NCBI GenBank assembly: GCA_002215675.1
Contig: NGFH01000009.1
Location: 124,001-188,000, forward strand
DNA length: 64,000 nt
Reading direction: 5' to 3'
From: Bacteroidetes bacterium 2013_40CM_41_45
GTDB lineage: Bacteria > Bacteroidota > Bacteroidia > AKYH767-A > 2013-40CM-41-45
Shown here in pieces: positions 1-11,605 of this stretch (the first letter of the stretch is position 1; each line of letters starts with the position of its first letter). The notes below the pieces were generated by a model. It searched no databases, was not told where the DNA came from, and saw only the letters and a list, made by a program, of their open reading frames with translations. Made by a program: the position numbers and the translations under genes.

Positions 1-2010
1 CCATGAAATGGCAGGAACGCCTGTTGCAGTAAGCATAGCGCTGGTGCCTTTGCAAACCGATGCGCCGGGACAGGTAGGGCTTTGGTCAGTAAGAACAATA
101 TAAGCGGTATGAACAGTAGTGTCAGTGCCACAGGCGCCTCCGTCTCCGATTAGAGTCACTGTATATGTGCCGAAATTGGTGTAGACATGACTTGGGTTTG
201 TTTGCGTGCTTGTAGTGGCATCACCAAAATTCCAAAGATAAGTTCCGGCATTGGTGCTTGTATTTGTAAAGTCGACAGTAAACGGTACACCGCACCCTGT
301 TGTAACATTTGCATTGAAGCTAGTGCTAACGGCATAAGCAAAAACACCGCCTACACCCACTGCATGCCATGCATTGGTAGTTGCAATTACTTCGGGAGTG
401 CATGCGCCAAACAAATCAATAGCTGACATGATTGAGTAGAATCTTGAATCGGCATACTGCGAGCTTGACGTTAAGTAAACTGTATTTGTTCTGAAAGCAA
501 CGTCGCTGGCATTCAGCATTCCGATTCCGGTAACGTTATATGAATCACCAATGTCATTGGTTCCTACGCCGCCCTGACAGAGGAGATAAAACCAATAGTT
601 CTGAACATTGCTGTTGGTGTGAACACCTCCGTTGTCACCGGGGCCGGTTGCCCAATTAGTTCCCATATAAGTGTCAGGGTCACCAACAGAGTTTGGGTTT
701 GCCATGTTTCGTATGGTGTAACCAATGTCAGAACCCATAAGCCAGTTGGCATTGGAAGGCCGGCCATAAAATTCCACACACGTTCCGAAGATGTCACTGA
801 AAGATTCATTGAGCGCACCGGATTCATACGAATAATCAAGAGCAGAGGTGAACTCAGTGAGCCCGTGAGTAATTTCATGACCCGCAATATCAAGAGCAGT
901 AAATGGATTGGTTGTGCCACTGCCGTCACCATAAGTCATTCGGGTGCCGTCCCAAAATGCATTTGAATAATTAGTACTGTAGTGCACATAATTGTCAAGC
1001 TGAAAACCGTTTCCGTCAATGCCGTTTCGGTTATGAATGAGCCAGTAGTAATCGTACGTCATTTCGGCCCCCCAATGTGCATCGGTAGCATATTGGTCAA
1101 GCTGGGCATTTACATTGTTCCACATATTATCAGCATCGGTAAAATCCACGGCATTTCCGTAATTGGTTCCATCCAGCATGTTGAAAGTGCGTATGCCCAA
1201 ACCACGGTCAGCTTCCTGCAGGCGATATCCCCCGCTGAAACTGTCAGTGATAATGTTCTGTGTTCCACTGTAAGCAGTAATGGCGGTGCCGGGTGTATCC
1301 GTGGTGTGAATCCTGTCTTTCTTTAACAGGATTTCTCCTGTCAGGGCGTCAACATATACATAATCTCTCGAGAGCGGCTCATGAGCATAAACATCAAACT
1401 TCCAGGCAAGGCGCAGATTTTGGCTGTTCAGTTTTCCTGCCGGTGTAACATACACAAGCTCCCCTTTTGGAAAATAAGATGCAGCCGGGTTCTTTTCTCT
1501 TTCCCTGATATAATTTTCTTCGGCAGGAATTTGCCACATATATACAGTTGCATTCACAGCACTCAACGCATTTGCAAGAGCAGCGCTTTCATTAACAGAT
1601 GCAACCGCTCCGATTGAAATATCTGAAAGCAATTCTCCGTTCATCGAAATTACTTTTCCGTTTCTGGTGTGCAGAATATACATCGTTCCTTCAACAGGAA
1701 TATTATTGCAATACTGTTTATAACGATAGTGAGTAAATCCCAGCTCATCGGAAGATGCGTTGAGAAGTTGGAACGAATTTTCTTTGCTCATCCCCAATGC
1801 TGATGAAGCCCACATAGGGAACTCGCCTACAGAAAATGCAGCGGCTTCTTTGAATTTAACATATTTAGGAACAGAAGAAACTTCTCCTGGCAGAACAGCT
1901 TCGCTGCCGTGTATTTGTTTTTCTGCTTCACTCCCGGTTAAAACTTGCGCCCGGAGCCCGGTTGAGACAAATAAAATCAGTACTATAAAAAATAGTCCGC
2001 TTGTTTTCAT
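1..2010 (-). CDS. Secreted thermolysin-like (M4) zinc metallopeptidase, C-terminus cut by window edge
   Basis: The frame is open for 670 codons from the ATG at 2010 and runs off the left edge. A signal peptide ends near LRAQ (residue 22). An FTP-like propeptide segment follows (around residues 60-180), then the peptidase domain (around 240-540). The zinc site is complete: HEITH at residues 378-382 (ligands H378 and H382, catalytic E379), third ligand E402 in NES, and the second catalytic histidine H464 in GGVHTNSN. The spacings match thermolysin. A PKD domain (about 564-632, WNFGDA motif) and the start of another Ig-like module follow. The family cleaves extracellular protein at hydrophobic residues. 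A T9SS sorting domain is expected beyond the edge but is not visible. The gene is divergent from the LytTR regulator at 2172. Confidence 0.95.
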   Translation of the reverse strand, partial: MKTSGLFFIVLILFVSTGLRAQVLTGSEAEKQIHGSEAVLPGEVSSVPKYVKFKEAAAFSVGEFPMWASSALGMSKENSFQLLNASSDELGFTHYRYKQYCNNIPVEGTMYILHTRNGKVISMNGELLSDISIGAVASVNESAALANALSAVNATVYMWQIPAEENYIREREKNPAASYFPKGELVYVTPAGKLNSQNLRLAWKFDVYAHEPLSRDYVYVDALTGEILLKKDRIHTTDTPGTAITAYSGTQNIITDSFSGGYRLQEADRGLGIRTFNMLDGTNYGNAVDFTDADNMWNNVNAQLDQYATDAHWGAEMTYDYYWLIHNRNGIDGNGFQLDNYVHYSTNYSNAFWDGTRMTYGDGSGTTNPFTALDIAGHEITHGLTEFTSALDYSYESGALNESFSDIFGTCVEFYGRPSNANWLMGSDIGYTIRNMANPNSVGDPDTYMGTNWATGPGDNGGVHTNSNVQNYWFYLLCQGGVGTNDIGDSYNVTGIGMLNASDVAFRTNTVYLTSSSQYADSRFYSIMSAIDLFGACTPEVIATTNAWHAVGVGGVFAYAVSTSFNANVTTGCGVPFTVDFTNTSTNAGTYLWNFGDATTSTQTNPSHVYTNFGTYTVTLIGDGGACGTDTTVHTAYIVLTDQSPTCPGASVCKGTSAMLTATGVPAISW

Positions 2011-2171
2011 GTTGTTGGTTTTTAGGAAAGTGTAAATATAAGGAAGGAACTTTTTATGCAGGCAAACTGTCTAAAACAAACTTTAAACAATTAAAGAGAT
2101 GCCTGGATAATAACAAAGGTTGCTTAATAATGGTGTTTCCTTCATTAATGACATAGTATTATCTTGCACCT

Positions 2172-2921
2172 GTGATAAAAGCTGTTATTGTCGAGGATAA
2201 TCCGATGTCGCTTATGGCGCTTAGAGATTTGCTGTCTGATAACTTTCCTCAAATCAACGTGATTGCCGAATGTACAACTGCCGGCGAAGCGGAGAAAATT
2301 ATCAAGCGGGAGCAACCCGATTTGATTTTCCTGGACGTGGAACTGCCCGACAAATCAGGAGTGGAGATGCTTGATAAGATGGACAACGTAACGTTTGATG
2401 TCGTCTTTACCACTTCGCATGAGAAATATGCGTTGCATGCTATACGCATGAGCGCCATTGATTTTCTGCTCAAACCATTTGGCGAAAATGACCTTCGCAA
2501 AGCTTTGAACAGATTCGAAAAGAAAAAAAGCAACGAGCAACTGCCCGAAAAAATTGACGGGCTGTTTAAGAATTTATCCAGGCGAATCAACCCCGACAAA
2601 AAAATCAGCATACCTACTTCTAACGGGCTGGAGTTTATCCGCATTAGCCAGATCGTGCGCCTGCAAGCCGATGTTAATTATACTAACCTTTACATGAGCG
2701 ATAAGCGGAAAATCCTGGTGTCGCGCACACTGAAACAGTTTGAAACGCTTCTCACCCCTTTCGGCTTTTGCCGTATCCATAATTCTCACATCATCAATCT
2801 TAAATTCATCAAGAGCTACAACAAAGGCAAGGGAGGAGTGGTCATGATGGATGATGGTTCAGAGATTGATGTTTCCAGAGGATATAAAGCAACATTTCTG
2901 GAAGCCATTGATGTGGATTAA
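2172..2921 (+). CDS. LytTR-family response regulator
   Basis: 249 residues starting at GTG; no in-frame ATG precedes the receiver motif IVEDN. The receiver domain covers residues 1-120, with the phosphoacceptor D55 in LIFLDVELPD and the conserved lysine in FLLKPF. A LytTR DNA-binding domain follows (about 145-245; motifs VNYTNLYM, RTLKQFE, FCRIHNSHIIN). Such proteins are phosphorylated by LytS/YehU-type histidine kinases and bind direct repeats upstream of envelope or secretion genes. No kinase is adjacent, so the partner is elsewhere. It diverges from the M4 peptidase gene across a 161-bp gap and converges on the TonB receptor gene, leaving 13 bp between their stops. Confidence 0.95.
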   Translation: MIKAVIVEDNPMSLMALRDLLSDNFPQINVIAECTTAGEAEKIIKREQPDLIFLDVELPDKSGVEMLDKMDNVTFDVVFTTSHEKYALHAIRMSAIDFLLKPFGENDLRKALNRFEKKKSNEQLPEKIDGLFKNLSRRINPDKKISIPTSNGLEFIRISQIVRLQADVNYTNLYMSDKRKILVSRTLKQFETLLTPFGFCRIHNSHIINLKFIKSYNKGKGGVVMMDDGSEIDVSRGYKATFLEAIDVD

Positions 2922-2934
2922 GAATTATCACTCA

Positions 2935-5553
2935 TCACATATCTCCTGTATCTTCCATCGTATTTCTGGTATTCTTTCTCTTGAACAGTGACGCATCAAA
3001 TTTGCCAAAGCGGTAAGAAAAATTAAGGCGCATAAGCCGAGGGTCGCGCCGGCGAAGATTATCCTGAGTAAAAAATAACGACTCCGAATATGTTTCATAC
3101 TTCCTCGTGTCGAAAACGTCTGATACGCTGAGAGTTACCGAGGCCGTACGGTCTTTCAGGAATTCTTTTTTAAATGCAAGCTCCACCTCGTATGACGGCT
3201 TTGTATATCCCTGGATTGAGGACTGAGAACCGCCAAATCCGCCTCCGCCCATGCCGCCACCGCCACTTCCTCCACGTGAATCCCCGCTGCTTACATTTAA
3301 CGCAGACTCCGACCTGTAATCTCCCGTAACCTGAACGGAAAAATTTTTTGGCAGCTTAATGTTGGAATTCATCTTGGCAAACCAGGTAAACTGTTTGTTG
3401 TTCAGGTTGCTTTCTATGTTTTCCCCGTTAATGATTGCATTGTAAGCATTAAGGTTGAGTGTAACATCCAGTCGCTTTGAGAAAGTATATTTCATAGTCA
3501 TCTCTGCACCGTATGCATAGCTTGAATTGGCATTGAGGTATGTATTTATAATTGCAATGCGGTGAAGCACTGTGTCAAAATTAGCCTGTTGGTATCGGGT
3601 AATGAGTCCTGTGGTGTACTTGAGATAAATGCTTGAAAGCAAATTAAACTTTGTGCTGAAAACTTTCTGGTGAGAAAGTTCAAATGAGTTGGTGAACTCC
3701 GGTTTAAGCGCGGGATTGCCGCGGCTCAGGTTCAGCGAGTCCGAATAATCGGTATAAGGTAAAATCTGGAAAAAATTAGGGCGGTTTATTCTCCTGGTGT
3801 AACTAAGCTGAAGGTTATTATCCTCGGAAAATTTGTAGGTTAAAAACCCGCTGGGGAAAGCGCTTACCGGGTAATCATTGGTGAACTCAAGCGACTGGTT
3901 GAATAATTTTCCTGTATACTGTGAGCTTTCAAGGCGCAGCCCAAGCATATACCCGAATTTATTAAGCGAGTTGGAGAACGTAAAATACCCGGCATAAATA
4001 TTTTCCGTGTATGTATAGTCATTGGTTTGGTTGGGAATAAGCTCAAGGGTTCCGGAATTATTATTCAAAAAATAATTATTGGTTTGGCTATCAAATGTTT
4101 TTATGGAAGCGCGCACTCCGCTTTCAATTTTTATTTTATCGGTTACCGGTTTTGTGTAATCAGATTGAAAGGTGATAAATTTATTTCCGCTTGTGCCGTG
4201 CATTTCCTGGTGTAGTGTGCTGCCGAGGAAATTTCCGTTGCCGTCAAAATATTTTGTGTCGTAAAGTCCCAGGTAGTCGCTGGTATTACGGTTGTAATTA
4301 AAATCAGCGGTAAGTTCGTTGCCAGCTTTTGGATAAAGATGTTTGAACAACACACCAAAACCATTGTTATTGAATTTTCTTTCGGTTGATGAAATCCTTT
4401 CCGAACGGCTGCCTAATGCGTTACTTACTGTATCGCTCTCGGTCGTTATATCATCCACCGGGTTAAATTTTCCACGGTTAAAAGTGCCCGAGAGCGTAAG
4501 AGTATTCCTGTTATCCATAAAATAATCAATCCCTCCGCGCAGCAAACCGAAGTAGCCATTCATTTCTGATTCAGTATGCTGGTTATAGAGTATGGCCGGA
4601 GAAAATTCATCGCCAAAATAATCACGCACTGTTTCTGCGGTGCCTTTGTATTTGCGCTGGTTGTAATTAGCTCCCAGAAAAATATTAATTTTATTTTCGC
4701 GCGCGTTAATATCACCCCCGGCATTTATTTTTCCGTAACTGTCTATCCCTGTTCTTACGCTTCCGCTGTAACCAATTCGCCTGCTTTTTTTAAGAACGAT
4801 GTTCAGAATTCCCGCGCCACCGCCCGAAGCATCGTATTTTGCTGAAGGGTTTGTGATAAGTTCTACTGTTGAAATGGCATCGGCAGGAATCTGGTCAAGC
4901 GTAAGAGGGGTAGGCCTGCCATCAATAAACAGCTGAGGCGTAGCATTGCGAACGGTAACGTTTCCGTCAATGTCAACACTTACAGTCGGAACATTTTTCA
5001 TCACGTCAACAGCGGTGCCTCCCTGATTCACCGGATTTTTTTCAACGTTGTATGCCTTTTTGTCTATTGAAAAAGTTAAAGGTGGCTCACCTCCATCAAC
5101 AACAACTTCTGAAAGTGTAACGGTATCGCGTTTCAGGGAAATATTTCCTAAATCTTTGTCAATAGCGTTGAGCGCCTGCTCCATATTCCCCCTCATGTCC
5201 GGTTTTAGCCCGAATGAAATTTTATTTTCATATAGTTGATATCCGAAAGAAGAAATCTTGATTGTGTATTCACCGAAGACCGGAAGCTTATCTATGGAAA
5301 AGTCACCGTTTGATTCCGTGAGCGCCCCGCTGACGAGCGAATTTTTCATTGATTTGGAAGCGCTGTCCATCCGGTTCTGAAAGAGCTGCACCGGCACAAA
5401 CTCAATTCCTTTTCCCGTTGAGGCGTCCACCACTTTGCCGTAAAAATGCCCCATATTCATTTGCCTGCCTCCGGTGCGATTTCCGCCCGGCATCTGGCTA
5501 TAAACAGAATGAAAGAATAGAAAACAAAAGACCGTAAAAAATATGCTTCTCAT
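2935..5553 (-). CDS. TonB-linked outer-membrane beta-barrel receptor with carboxypeptidase-like regulatory domain
   Basis: 872 residues from the ATG at 5553; an upstream TTG at 5571 is in frame, but the signal peptide (MRSIFF...VYSQ) begins at the ATG. After the signal comes a carboxypeptidase-regulatory-like (CarboxypepD_reg) beta-sandwich (about 35-110, GKVVDASTGKG). Next is a plug-like domain (about 150-260, including FIDGRPTPL and SAKYDASGGGAGILNI), then a long barrel of the outer membrane beta-barrel family 3 type. A glycine-rich loop (SGDSRGGSGGGGMGGGGFGG) lies near residue 770. The C-terminus lacks the classical terminal phenylalanine and ends in a polar tail. Receptors of this type take up siderophores, peptides or metals through TonB/ExbBD; the substrate cannot be told here. 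It is not a SusC, since no SusD neighbour or SusC signature is present. Confidence 0.9.
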   Translation of the reverse strand: MRSIFFTVFCFLFFHSVYSQMPGGNRTGGRQMNMGHFYGKVVDASTGKGIEFVPVQLFQNRMDSASKSMKNSLVSGALTESNGDFSIDKLPVFGEYTIKISSFGYQLYENKISFGLKPDMRGNMEQALNAIDKDLGNISLKRDTVTLSEVVVDGGEPPLTFSIDKKAYNVEKNPVNQGGTAVDVMKNVPTVSVDIDGNVTVRNATPQLFIDGRPTPLTLDQIPADAISTVELITNPSAKYDASGGGAGILNIVLKKSRRIGYSGSVRTGIDSYGKINAGGDINARENKINIFLGANYNQRKYKGTAETVRDYFGDEFSPAILYNQHTESEMNGYFGLLRGGIDYFMDNRNTLTLSGTFNRGKFNPVDDITTESDTVSNALGSRSERISSTERKFNNNGFGVLFKHLYPKAGNELTADFNYNRNTSDYLGLYDTKYFDGNGNFLGSTLHQEMHGTSGNKFITFQSDYTKPVTDKIKIESGVRASIKTFDSQTNNYFLNNNSGTLELIPNQTNDYTYTENIYAGYFTFSNSLNKFGYMLGLRLESSQYTGKLFNQSLEFTNDYPVSAFPSGFLTYKFSEDNNLQLSYTRRINRPNFFQILPYTDYSDSLNLSRGNPALKPEFTNSFELSHQKVFSTKFNLLSSIYLKYTTGLITRYQQANFDTVLHRIAIINTYLNANSSYAYGAEMTMKYTFSKRLDVTLNLNAYNAIINGENIESNLNNKQFTWFAKMNSNIKLPKNFSVQVTGDYRSESALNVSSGDSRGGSGGGGMGGGGFGGSQSSIQGYTKPSYEVELAFKKEFLKDRTASVTLSVSDVFDTRKYETYSESLFFTQDNLRRRDPRLMRLNFSYRFGKFDASLFKRKNTRNTMEDTGDM

Positions 5554-5683
5554 ATCAGAAATAATGCTCAAAAATACTTCAACCTGGATAAGACAAATGA
5601 AAAGGTGATGAGAAAATGAAGGCGATGAGAAAGATATTCTTCCGGATGTTTAGAATGCTTTTTCCGAATCTTACTAAATTTAG

Positions 5684-7744
<2,061 letters not shown>

Positions 7745-7785
7745 CATCATTTTCTTTTTACTTTCGTAAACATTCTGACCGCGAT

Positions 7786-8328
7786 ATGACTGTTTTTACA
7801 AAATTCCGAATGGCTGTGGGGAACGCTGTTTTCCTGAGGCAGGTGAGCCAGCCGCGCAAGAGGCAAGTGGTGAGTTTTGTGCAGGCAAAAAAAATCGGGA
7901 TGCTTTATGATGCTACCAACGAGCAGGATTATGAGCTGGTAAAACAGTACATAAAAGTTATCCGTGCCGAACATAAAGAAGTATTCGCCCTGGGATATGT
8001 GGATAAAAAACAATTGCCTGTATCTCAGTTCGCCCAGCTTGGCCTTGATTTTTTTACACGGAAGGATTTGAAATGGAACATGATTCCTGATTCTTTGGAA
8101 ATCAAAAATTTTGTCAGCGAATCATTTGATATCCTTATCAACCTGAACGAGGGAAATTGCTTTCCGCTTAATTATATTACAGCAATGTCAAAGGCAAAAT
8201 TTCGCATAGGACGCTACAGCAAAAAAAATCTCAGCAACTTTGATATGTTAATTGAAGCAGGCAACAGCACTTCACTTAGCAACTTTATAAAGGAAGTAGA
8301 TAAGTATCTCCGCATTATTAAAAGCTGA
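7786..8328 (+). CDS. Conserved Bacteroidota hypothetical protein (DUF6913-like)
   Basis: 180 residues, no signal peptide and no membrane segment. The first 30 residues are basic (RQVSQPRKRQ). The rest looks like an alpha/beta fold (VVSFVQAKKIGMLYDATNEQ, then VFALGYVDKK, then FDILINLNEG near 130). I recognise it as the small protein commonly found beside dapA in Bacteroidota and recalled as DUF6913; no biochemical role is known to me. It starts 41 bp after ligA. Its stop codon lies one base before the dapA start (TGATATG), which implies translational coupling to dapA. The genomic link with lysine and cell-wall precursor synthesis is the only hint of function. Confidence 0.85.
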   Translation: MTVFTKFRMAVGNAVFLRQVSQPRKRQVVSFVQAKKIGMLYDATNEQDYELVKQYIKVIRAEHKEVFALGYVDKKQLPVSQFAQLGLDFFTRKDLKWNMIPDSLEIKNFVSESFDILINLNEGNCFPLNYITAMSKAKFRIGRYSKKNLSNFDMLIEAGNSTSLSNFIKEVDKYLRIIKS

Positions 8329-8329
8329 T

Positions 8330-9208
8330 ATGTCAGGAAAATTCATCGGAACCGGAGTGGCTTTAGTTACACCATTTCACAAAAATGGCAGTATAGATTT
8401 TAAGTCGCTTAAAAAATTAGTAGAGCGCTGCATCGAAAATAAGGTGGATTATCTGGTTCCGCTCGGCACTACCGGTGAATCCGTTACACTGACGAAAGAT
8501 GAAAAAAGGGCAGTGCTCGATTTTGTAATCGAAGTAAATGAAAAACGTGTACCGATTGTTTTGGGACTAGGAGGAAATAATACTTCTGATATTATCAATT
8601 CCATGGAACATTATCCGCTCAAACAGGTGCAAGCAATACTTTCGGTAAGCCCATACTATAATAAACCATCGCAGCGAGGGCTCTACCAGCACTATAAAAC
8701 TATTGCTGCTTATTCTCCTATACCTGTAATCATCTACAATGTCCCTTCACGAACGAGTGTGAATATTTCTGCTGAAACAACATTGCTGCTTGCAGAGGAA
8801 CAAAAAAATATCATCGGAATAAAGGAAGCATCCGGAAATTTTGACCAGTGCATGAGAATACTGAAGGAAAAACCGAAAGATTTTCTTTTTATTTCGGGAG
8901 ACGATGCACTTACGTTTCCGCTAATCTCACTTGGCGCAGATGGCGTGATTTCTGTGGTTGCTAATGCTTACCCCGGAGAATTTTCTGAAATGGTGCGGCT
9001 TGCTCTTAACGGGCAATTTGATAAAGCGAGAAAAATTCATTACAAACTATTATCGTTTACAAATTTGTTGTTTGCTGAGGGCAGCCCTTCAGGAGTTAAA
9101 GCTGCGCTTAACATTATGAACGTTACACAGGAATACCTTCGCCTTCCGCTGGTAGAAGTCAGCAAGGCAACACGCAATAAGATTGAAGCGGAGATAAAAA
9201 ATATGTGA
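8330..9208 (+). CDS. dapA: 4-hydroxy-tetrahydrodipicolinate synthase
   Basis: 292 residues, the usual length. It condenses pyruvate with L-aspartate semialdehyde, the first committed step to meso-diaminopimelate and lysine, in the cytoplasm. The (beta/alpha)8 aldolase has the GTTGE pyruvate-binding motif (residues 46-50), the proton-relay tyrosine Y136 in IIYNVP, R141 and the Schiff-base lysine K165 in GIKEASGN. The start is set by the TGATATG junction with the preceding gene. dapA converges on glyA with 26 bp between the stops; the A/T-rich GGATTA...TAATCC dyad there could serve both as a weak terminator. Confidence 0.98.
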   Translation: MSGKFIGTGVALVTPFHKNGSIDFKSLKKLVERCIENKVDYLVPLGTTGESVTLTKDEKRAVLDFVIEVNEKRVPIVLGLGGNNTSDIINSMEHYPLKQVQAILSVSPYYNKPSQRGLYQHYKTIAAYSPIPVIIYNVPSRTSVNISAETTLLLAEEQKNIIGIKEASGNFDQCMRILKEKPKDFLFISGDDALTFPLISLGADGVISVVANAYPGEFSEMVRLALNGQFDKARKIHYKLLSFTNLLFAEGSPSGVKAALNIMNVTQEYLRLPLVEVSKATRNKIEAEIKNM

Positions 9209-9234
9209 CGGATTAATTAGCAGAAAAATTTTTC

Positions 9235-10518
9235 CTAATCCTCATATAGCGGGAACTTTTTCATCCACGAATTGATTTTCTTTTTGATAGACAGAATATT
9301 TTTTTCGTCACTAATATTTCTGAGGATATCATCAATATAATGCACTACCTGCACAATATCTTTTTCTTTCATTCCTCTTGTTGTAACGGCTGCTGTTCCA
9401 ATCCTTATACCTGATGTGACAAACGGTGATTTGTCGTCAAACGGAACCATATTTTTATTCAGCGTGATTTCCGCTTTTACCAGTGCATCTTCGGCCGCCT
9501 TACCTGTAATTTTCTTGGAGCGCAGGTCAATCAGCATGCAATGATTATCCGTTCCTCCTGAAATGACTTTATACTTCAGGTTCATAAATTCAGCAGCCAT
9601 TGCTCTTGCGTTGGCAATGATTTGTTCTCCATACGTTTTAAAATCATCCTGAAGGGCTTCGCTAAAAGCCACTGCTTTTGCAGCAATCACATGTTCTAAC
9701 GGACCACCCTGTGTGCCGGGAAAAACAGCCCCATCCATAATTGACGACATCATTTTTGTTTCCCCCTTCGGTGTTTTTACTCCCCACGGATTCGGAAAAT
9801 CATTTCCCATCATCAGCATGCCACCTCGCGGCCCGCGCAATGTTTTATGTGTTGTGGTTGAAATAAAATGACAGTGAGGCAGCGGGTCGCTCAGTAAACC
9901 TTTCGCAATCAATCCTGCAGGGTGTGCAATGTCAGCGAGTAGAAATGCATCTGCTTTATCTGCAATTCTCCTGAGCCGTTTATAATCCCAATCGCGCGAG
10001 TAAGCGGATGCGCCGCAGATGATGAGCTTGGGTTTTTCTTCCAGGGCTGTGTCTTCCAGCGCATCGTAATCAACCATTCCGGTTTCTTCGCTCACACCGT
10101 AAAAACTTGGAGCGTAAAGTTTTCCGGAAAAATTAACAGGAGAGCCATGCGTAAGATGTCCTCCATGAGACAGGTTGAACCCTAAGATTTTATCGTGTGG
10201 CTTTAACACAGCAAGCATGATAGCAGCATTTGCCTGTGCTCCGCTGTGCGGCTGAACATTTGCCCATTGAGCTCCGAAAAGTTTTTTAGCACGGTCAATA
10301 GCGAGCTGTTCCGTTTGGTCAACAATTTCGCAGCCGCCATAATATCTTTTGTGAGGCAGCCCTTCGGCATATTTATTAGTGAGTACGCTGCCCATTGCTT
10401 TAAGTACTTGCCGGCTGACAAAATTTTCAGATGCAATAAGTTCAATGCCGTTCCGTTGGCGCTCCAGCTCTTTTCTGATAAGAATAAAAACCTGTTTGTC
10501 AATGATACCTTTTGTCAT
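9235..10518 (-). CDS. glyA: Serine hydroxymethyltransferase
   Basis: 427 residues. A PLP enzyme that converts serine and tetrahydrofolate to glycine and 5,10-methylene-THF, the main one-carbon source. Visible motifs are IASENFVS near the N-terminus, [11 protein letters not shown], the PLP-contact stretch HSGAQAN and the internal aldimine lysine K225 in [14 protein letters not shown]. Length and motif order match bacterial GlyA. It lies just downstream of the nucleotidyltransferase gene on the same strand (9-bp gap), so the two are probably co-transcribed, although no functional link is evident. Confidence 0.98.
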   Translation of the reverse strand: MTKGIIDKQVFILIRKELERQRNGIELIASENFVSRQVLKAMGSVLTNKYAEGLPHKRYYGGCEIVDQTEQLAIDRAKKLFGAQWANVQPHSGAQANAAIMLAVLKPHDKILGFNLSHGGHLTHGSPVNFSGKLYAPSFYGVSEETGMVDYDALEDTALEEKPKLIICGASAYSRDWDYKRLRRIADKADAFLLADIAHPAGLIAKGLLSDPLPHCHFISTTTHKTLRGPRGGMLMMGNDFPNPWGVKTPKGETKMMSSIMDGAVFPGTQGGPLEHVIAAKAVAFSEALQDDFKTYGEQIIANARAMAAEFMNLKYKVISGGTDNHCMLIDLRSKKITGKAAEDALVKAEITLNKNMVPFDDKSPFVTSGIRIGTAAVTTRGMKEKDIVQVVHYIDDILRNISDEKNILSIKKKINSWMKKFPLYED

Positions 10519-10527
10519 AAAATAAAT

Positions 10528-11517
10528 TTAACCAAAATCTATTTCTGTATTATCCCCGATATTGAGCGACTGGCTCAACCCTTTCAGGGTTGCATCGCTG
10601 CCGATTATGGAATGATGCAGGATACTGTTTTCAATTTCAGAATCAGAGCCGATAATCACATCTCTTAAAATAGAATCCCTTATGACTGTTTTTTCTCCTA
10701 TGGAAACATTAGGGCCGATAATAGAATTTTTCACTATGCAATTATCAGGAATACTTACCGGTGGAATGATTACTGAATGTTCGAATGAATATTTTTTTTG
10801 TTCTGGCATTTTGCGCAACATAATGTTATTGGTCTCAAGCAGATTTTCTTTGCTGCCGCAATCATACCAGTCCTCAACAGTGAATGTCGTCACTGTAACT
10901 CCATCTTTAATCAGGTTCATGATACCGTCCGTAAGCTGAAACTCATCATACGTTTTCTTGTTGTTCCTGATATTTTCATCGAGCGAATTCATGAGTTGCT
11001 TCGCTTCCCTGATTTTATACAAACCCACCAGTGCAAGATTCGATTTAGGAATCTGCGGTTTTTCGGAAAGCTTGGTAATAAAACCCTCCTCACTCAGTTC
11101 AGCCACACCAAAATTTCTTGGGTCATCTACTTTTTTCACTCCGAGTGTTGAATATTTTTCACCAAGAAATTGTTTCATGTCGATATCAAAAATGGTATCG
11201 CCAAGTGCAATGATAACCTCATCCTTTTCATTGATGAAATTTTTTGCAAGCCATACAGCATGCCCTGAACCGATACGTGGTGTTTGCAAGATGAATTCAT
11301 TTTTGATGGAAGGATAATGAGAACGGATGTAACTTTCAATTTTATCGCCCATATAGCTGACGATAAAAATAAAATCGTTCATCCCTGCCGAAATCAGGTT
11401 TTCTATGATGTGAGAAATAATCGCCTTGCCTGCAACCGGCACAAGCGCCTTGGGCTGGGTATTGGTATGAGGCCGGAGACGCGTACCAACACCGGCAACG
11501 GGAATGATAACCTTCAT
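10528..11517 (-). CDS. Sugar-phosphate nucleotidyltransferase (glucose-1-phosphate thymidylyl/uridylyltransferase-like)
   Basis: 329 residues from the ATG at 11517 (MKVIIPVAGVGTRLRP). A longer in-frame start at 11568 would put 17 extra residues before the glycosyl-nucleotide binding motif and is unlikely. The nucleotidyltransferase domain has GVGTRLRPHT, KALVPVAGKA and the metal-binding aspartate in IALGDTIFD. The C-terminal quarter carries hexapeptide (left-handed beta-helix) repeats (VSIGEKTVI, VIIGSDSEI, SIIGSDATL), as in GlmU- or RmlA-long-type and mannose-1-phosphate guanylyltransferase-type enzymes. It makes an NDP-sugar from a sugar 1-phosphate and NTP; the sugar cannot be assigned from sequence alone. 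It is divergent from the nitronate monooxygenase-like gene. Confidence 0.9.
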   Translation of the reverse strand: MKVIIPVAGVGTRLRPHTNTQPKALVPVAGKAIISHIIENLISAGMNDFIFIVSYMGDKIESYIRSHYPSIKNEFILQTPRIGSGHAVWLAKNFINEKDEVIIALGDTIFDIDMKQFLGEKYSTLGVKKVDDPRNFGVAELSEEGFITKLSEKPQIPKSNLALVGLYKIREAKQLMNSLDENIRNNKKTYDEFQLTDGIMNLIKDGVTVTTFTVEDWYDCGSKENLLETNNIMLRKMPEQKKYSFEHSVIIPPVSIPDNCIVKNSIIGPNVSIGEKTVIRDSILRDVIIGSDSEIENSILHHSIIGSDATLKGLSQSLNIGDNTEIDFG

Positions 11518-11556
11518 AAGGGATGCGAAAGTAAAATTCTCATGTTGTAAAAGTAT

Positions 11557-11564
11557 TATTTTTG
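11557..11564 (+). promoter_or_regulatory. Bacteroidota -7 element for the 11606 gene
   Basis: TATTTTTG matches the Bacteroidota housekeeping -7 consensus TAnnTTTG. It lies 42 bp before the proposed GTG start of the nitronate monooxygenase-like gene. A convincing -33 TTTG is not obvious. Inferred from sequence only. Confidence 0.4.
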
Positions 11565-11605
11565 ACAAATCAGGAAATTTTTCAGAGAATAAAGCAATAT
11601 TTTTT

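Noticed and set aside
3240-3300. Glycine-rich segment in the TonB receptor as a repeat insertion
   Set aside because: Gly-rich loops at this place are frequent in this receptor class, and the DNA shows no regular period.
11518-11605. Longer starts for the two divergent genes around 11.5 kb
   Set aside because: Both longer frames overlap each other and the promoter region. The conserved family starts are at 11517 (minus) and 11606 (plus, GTG).
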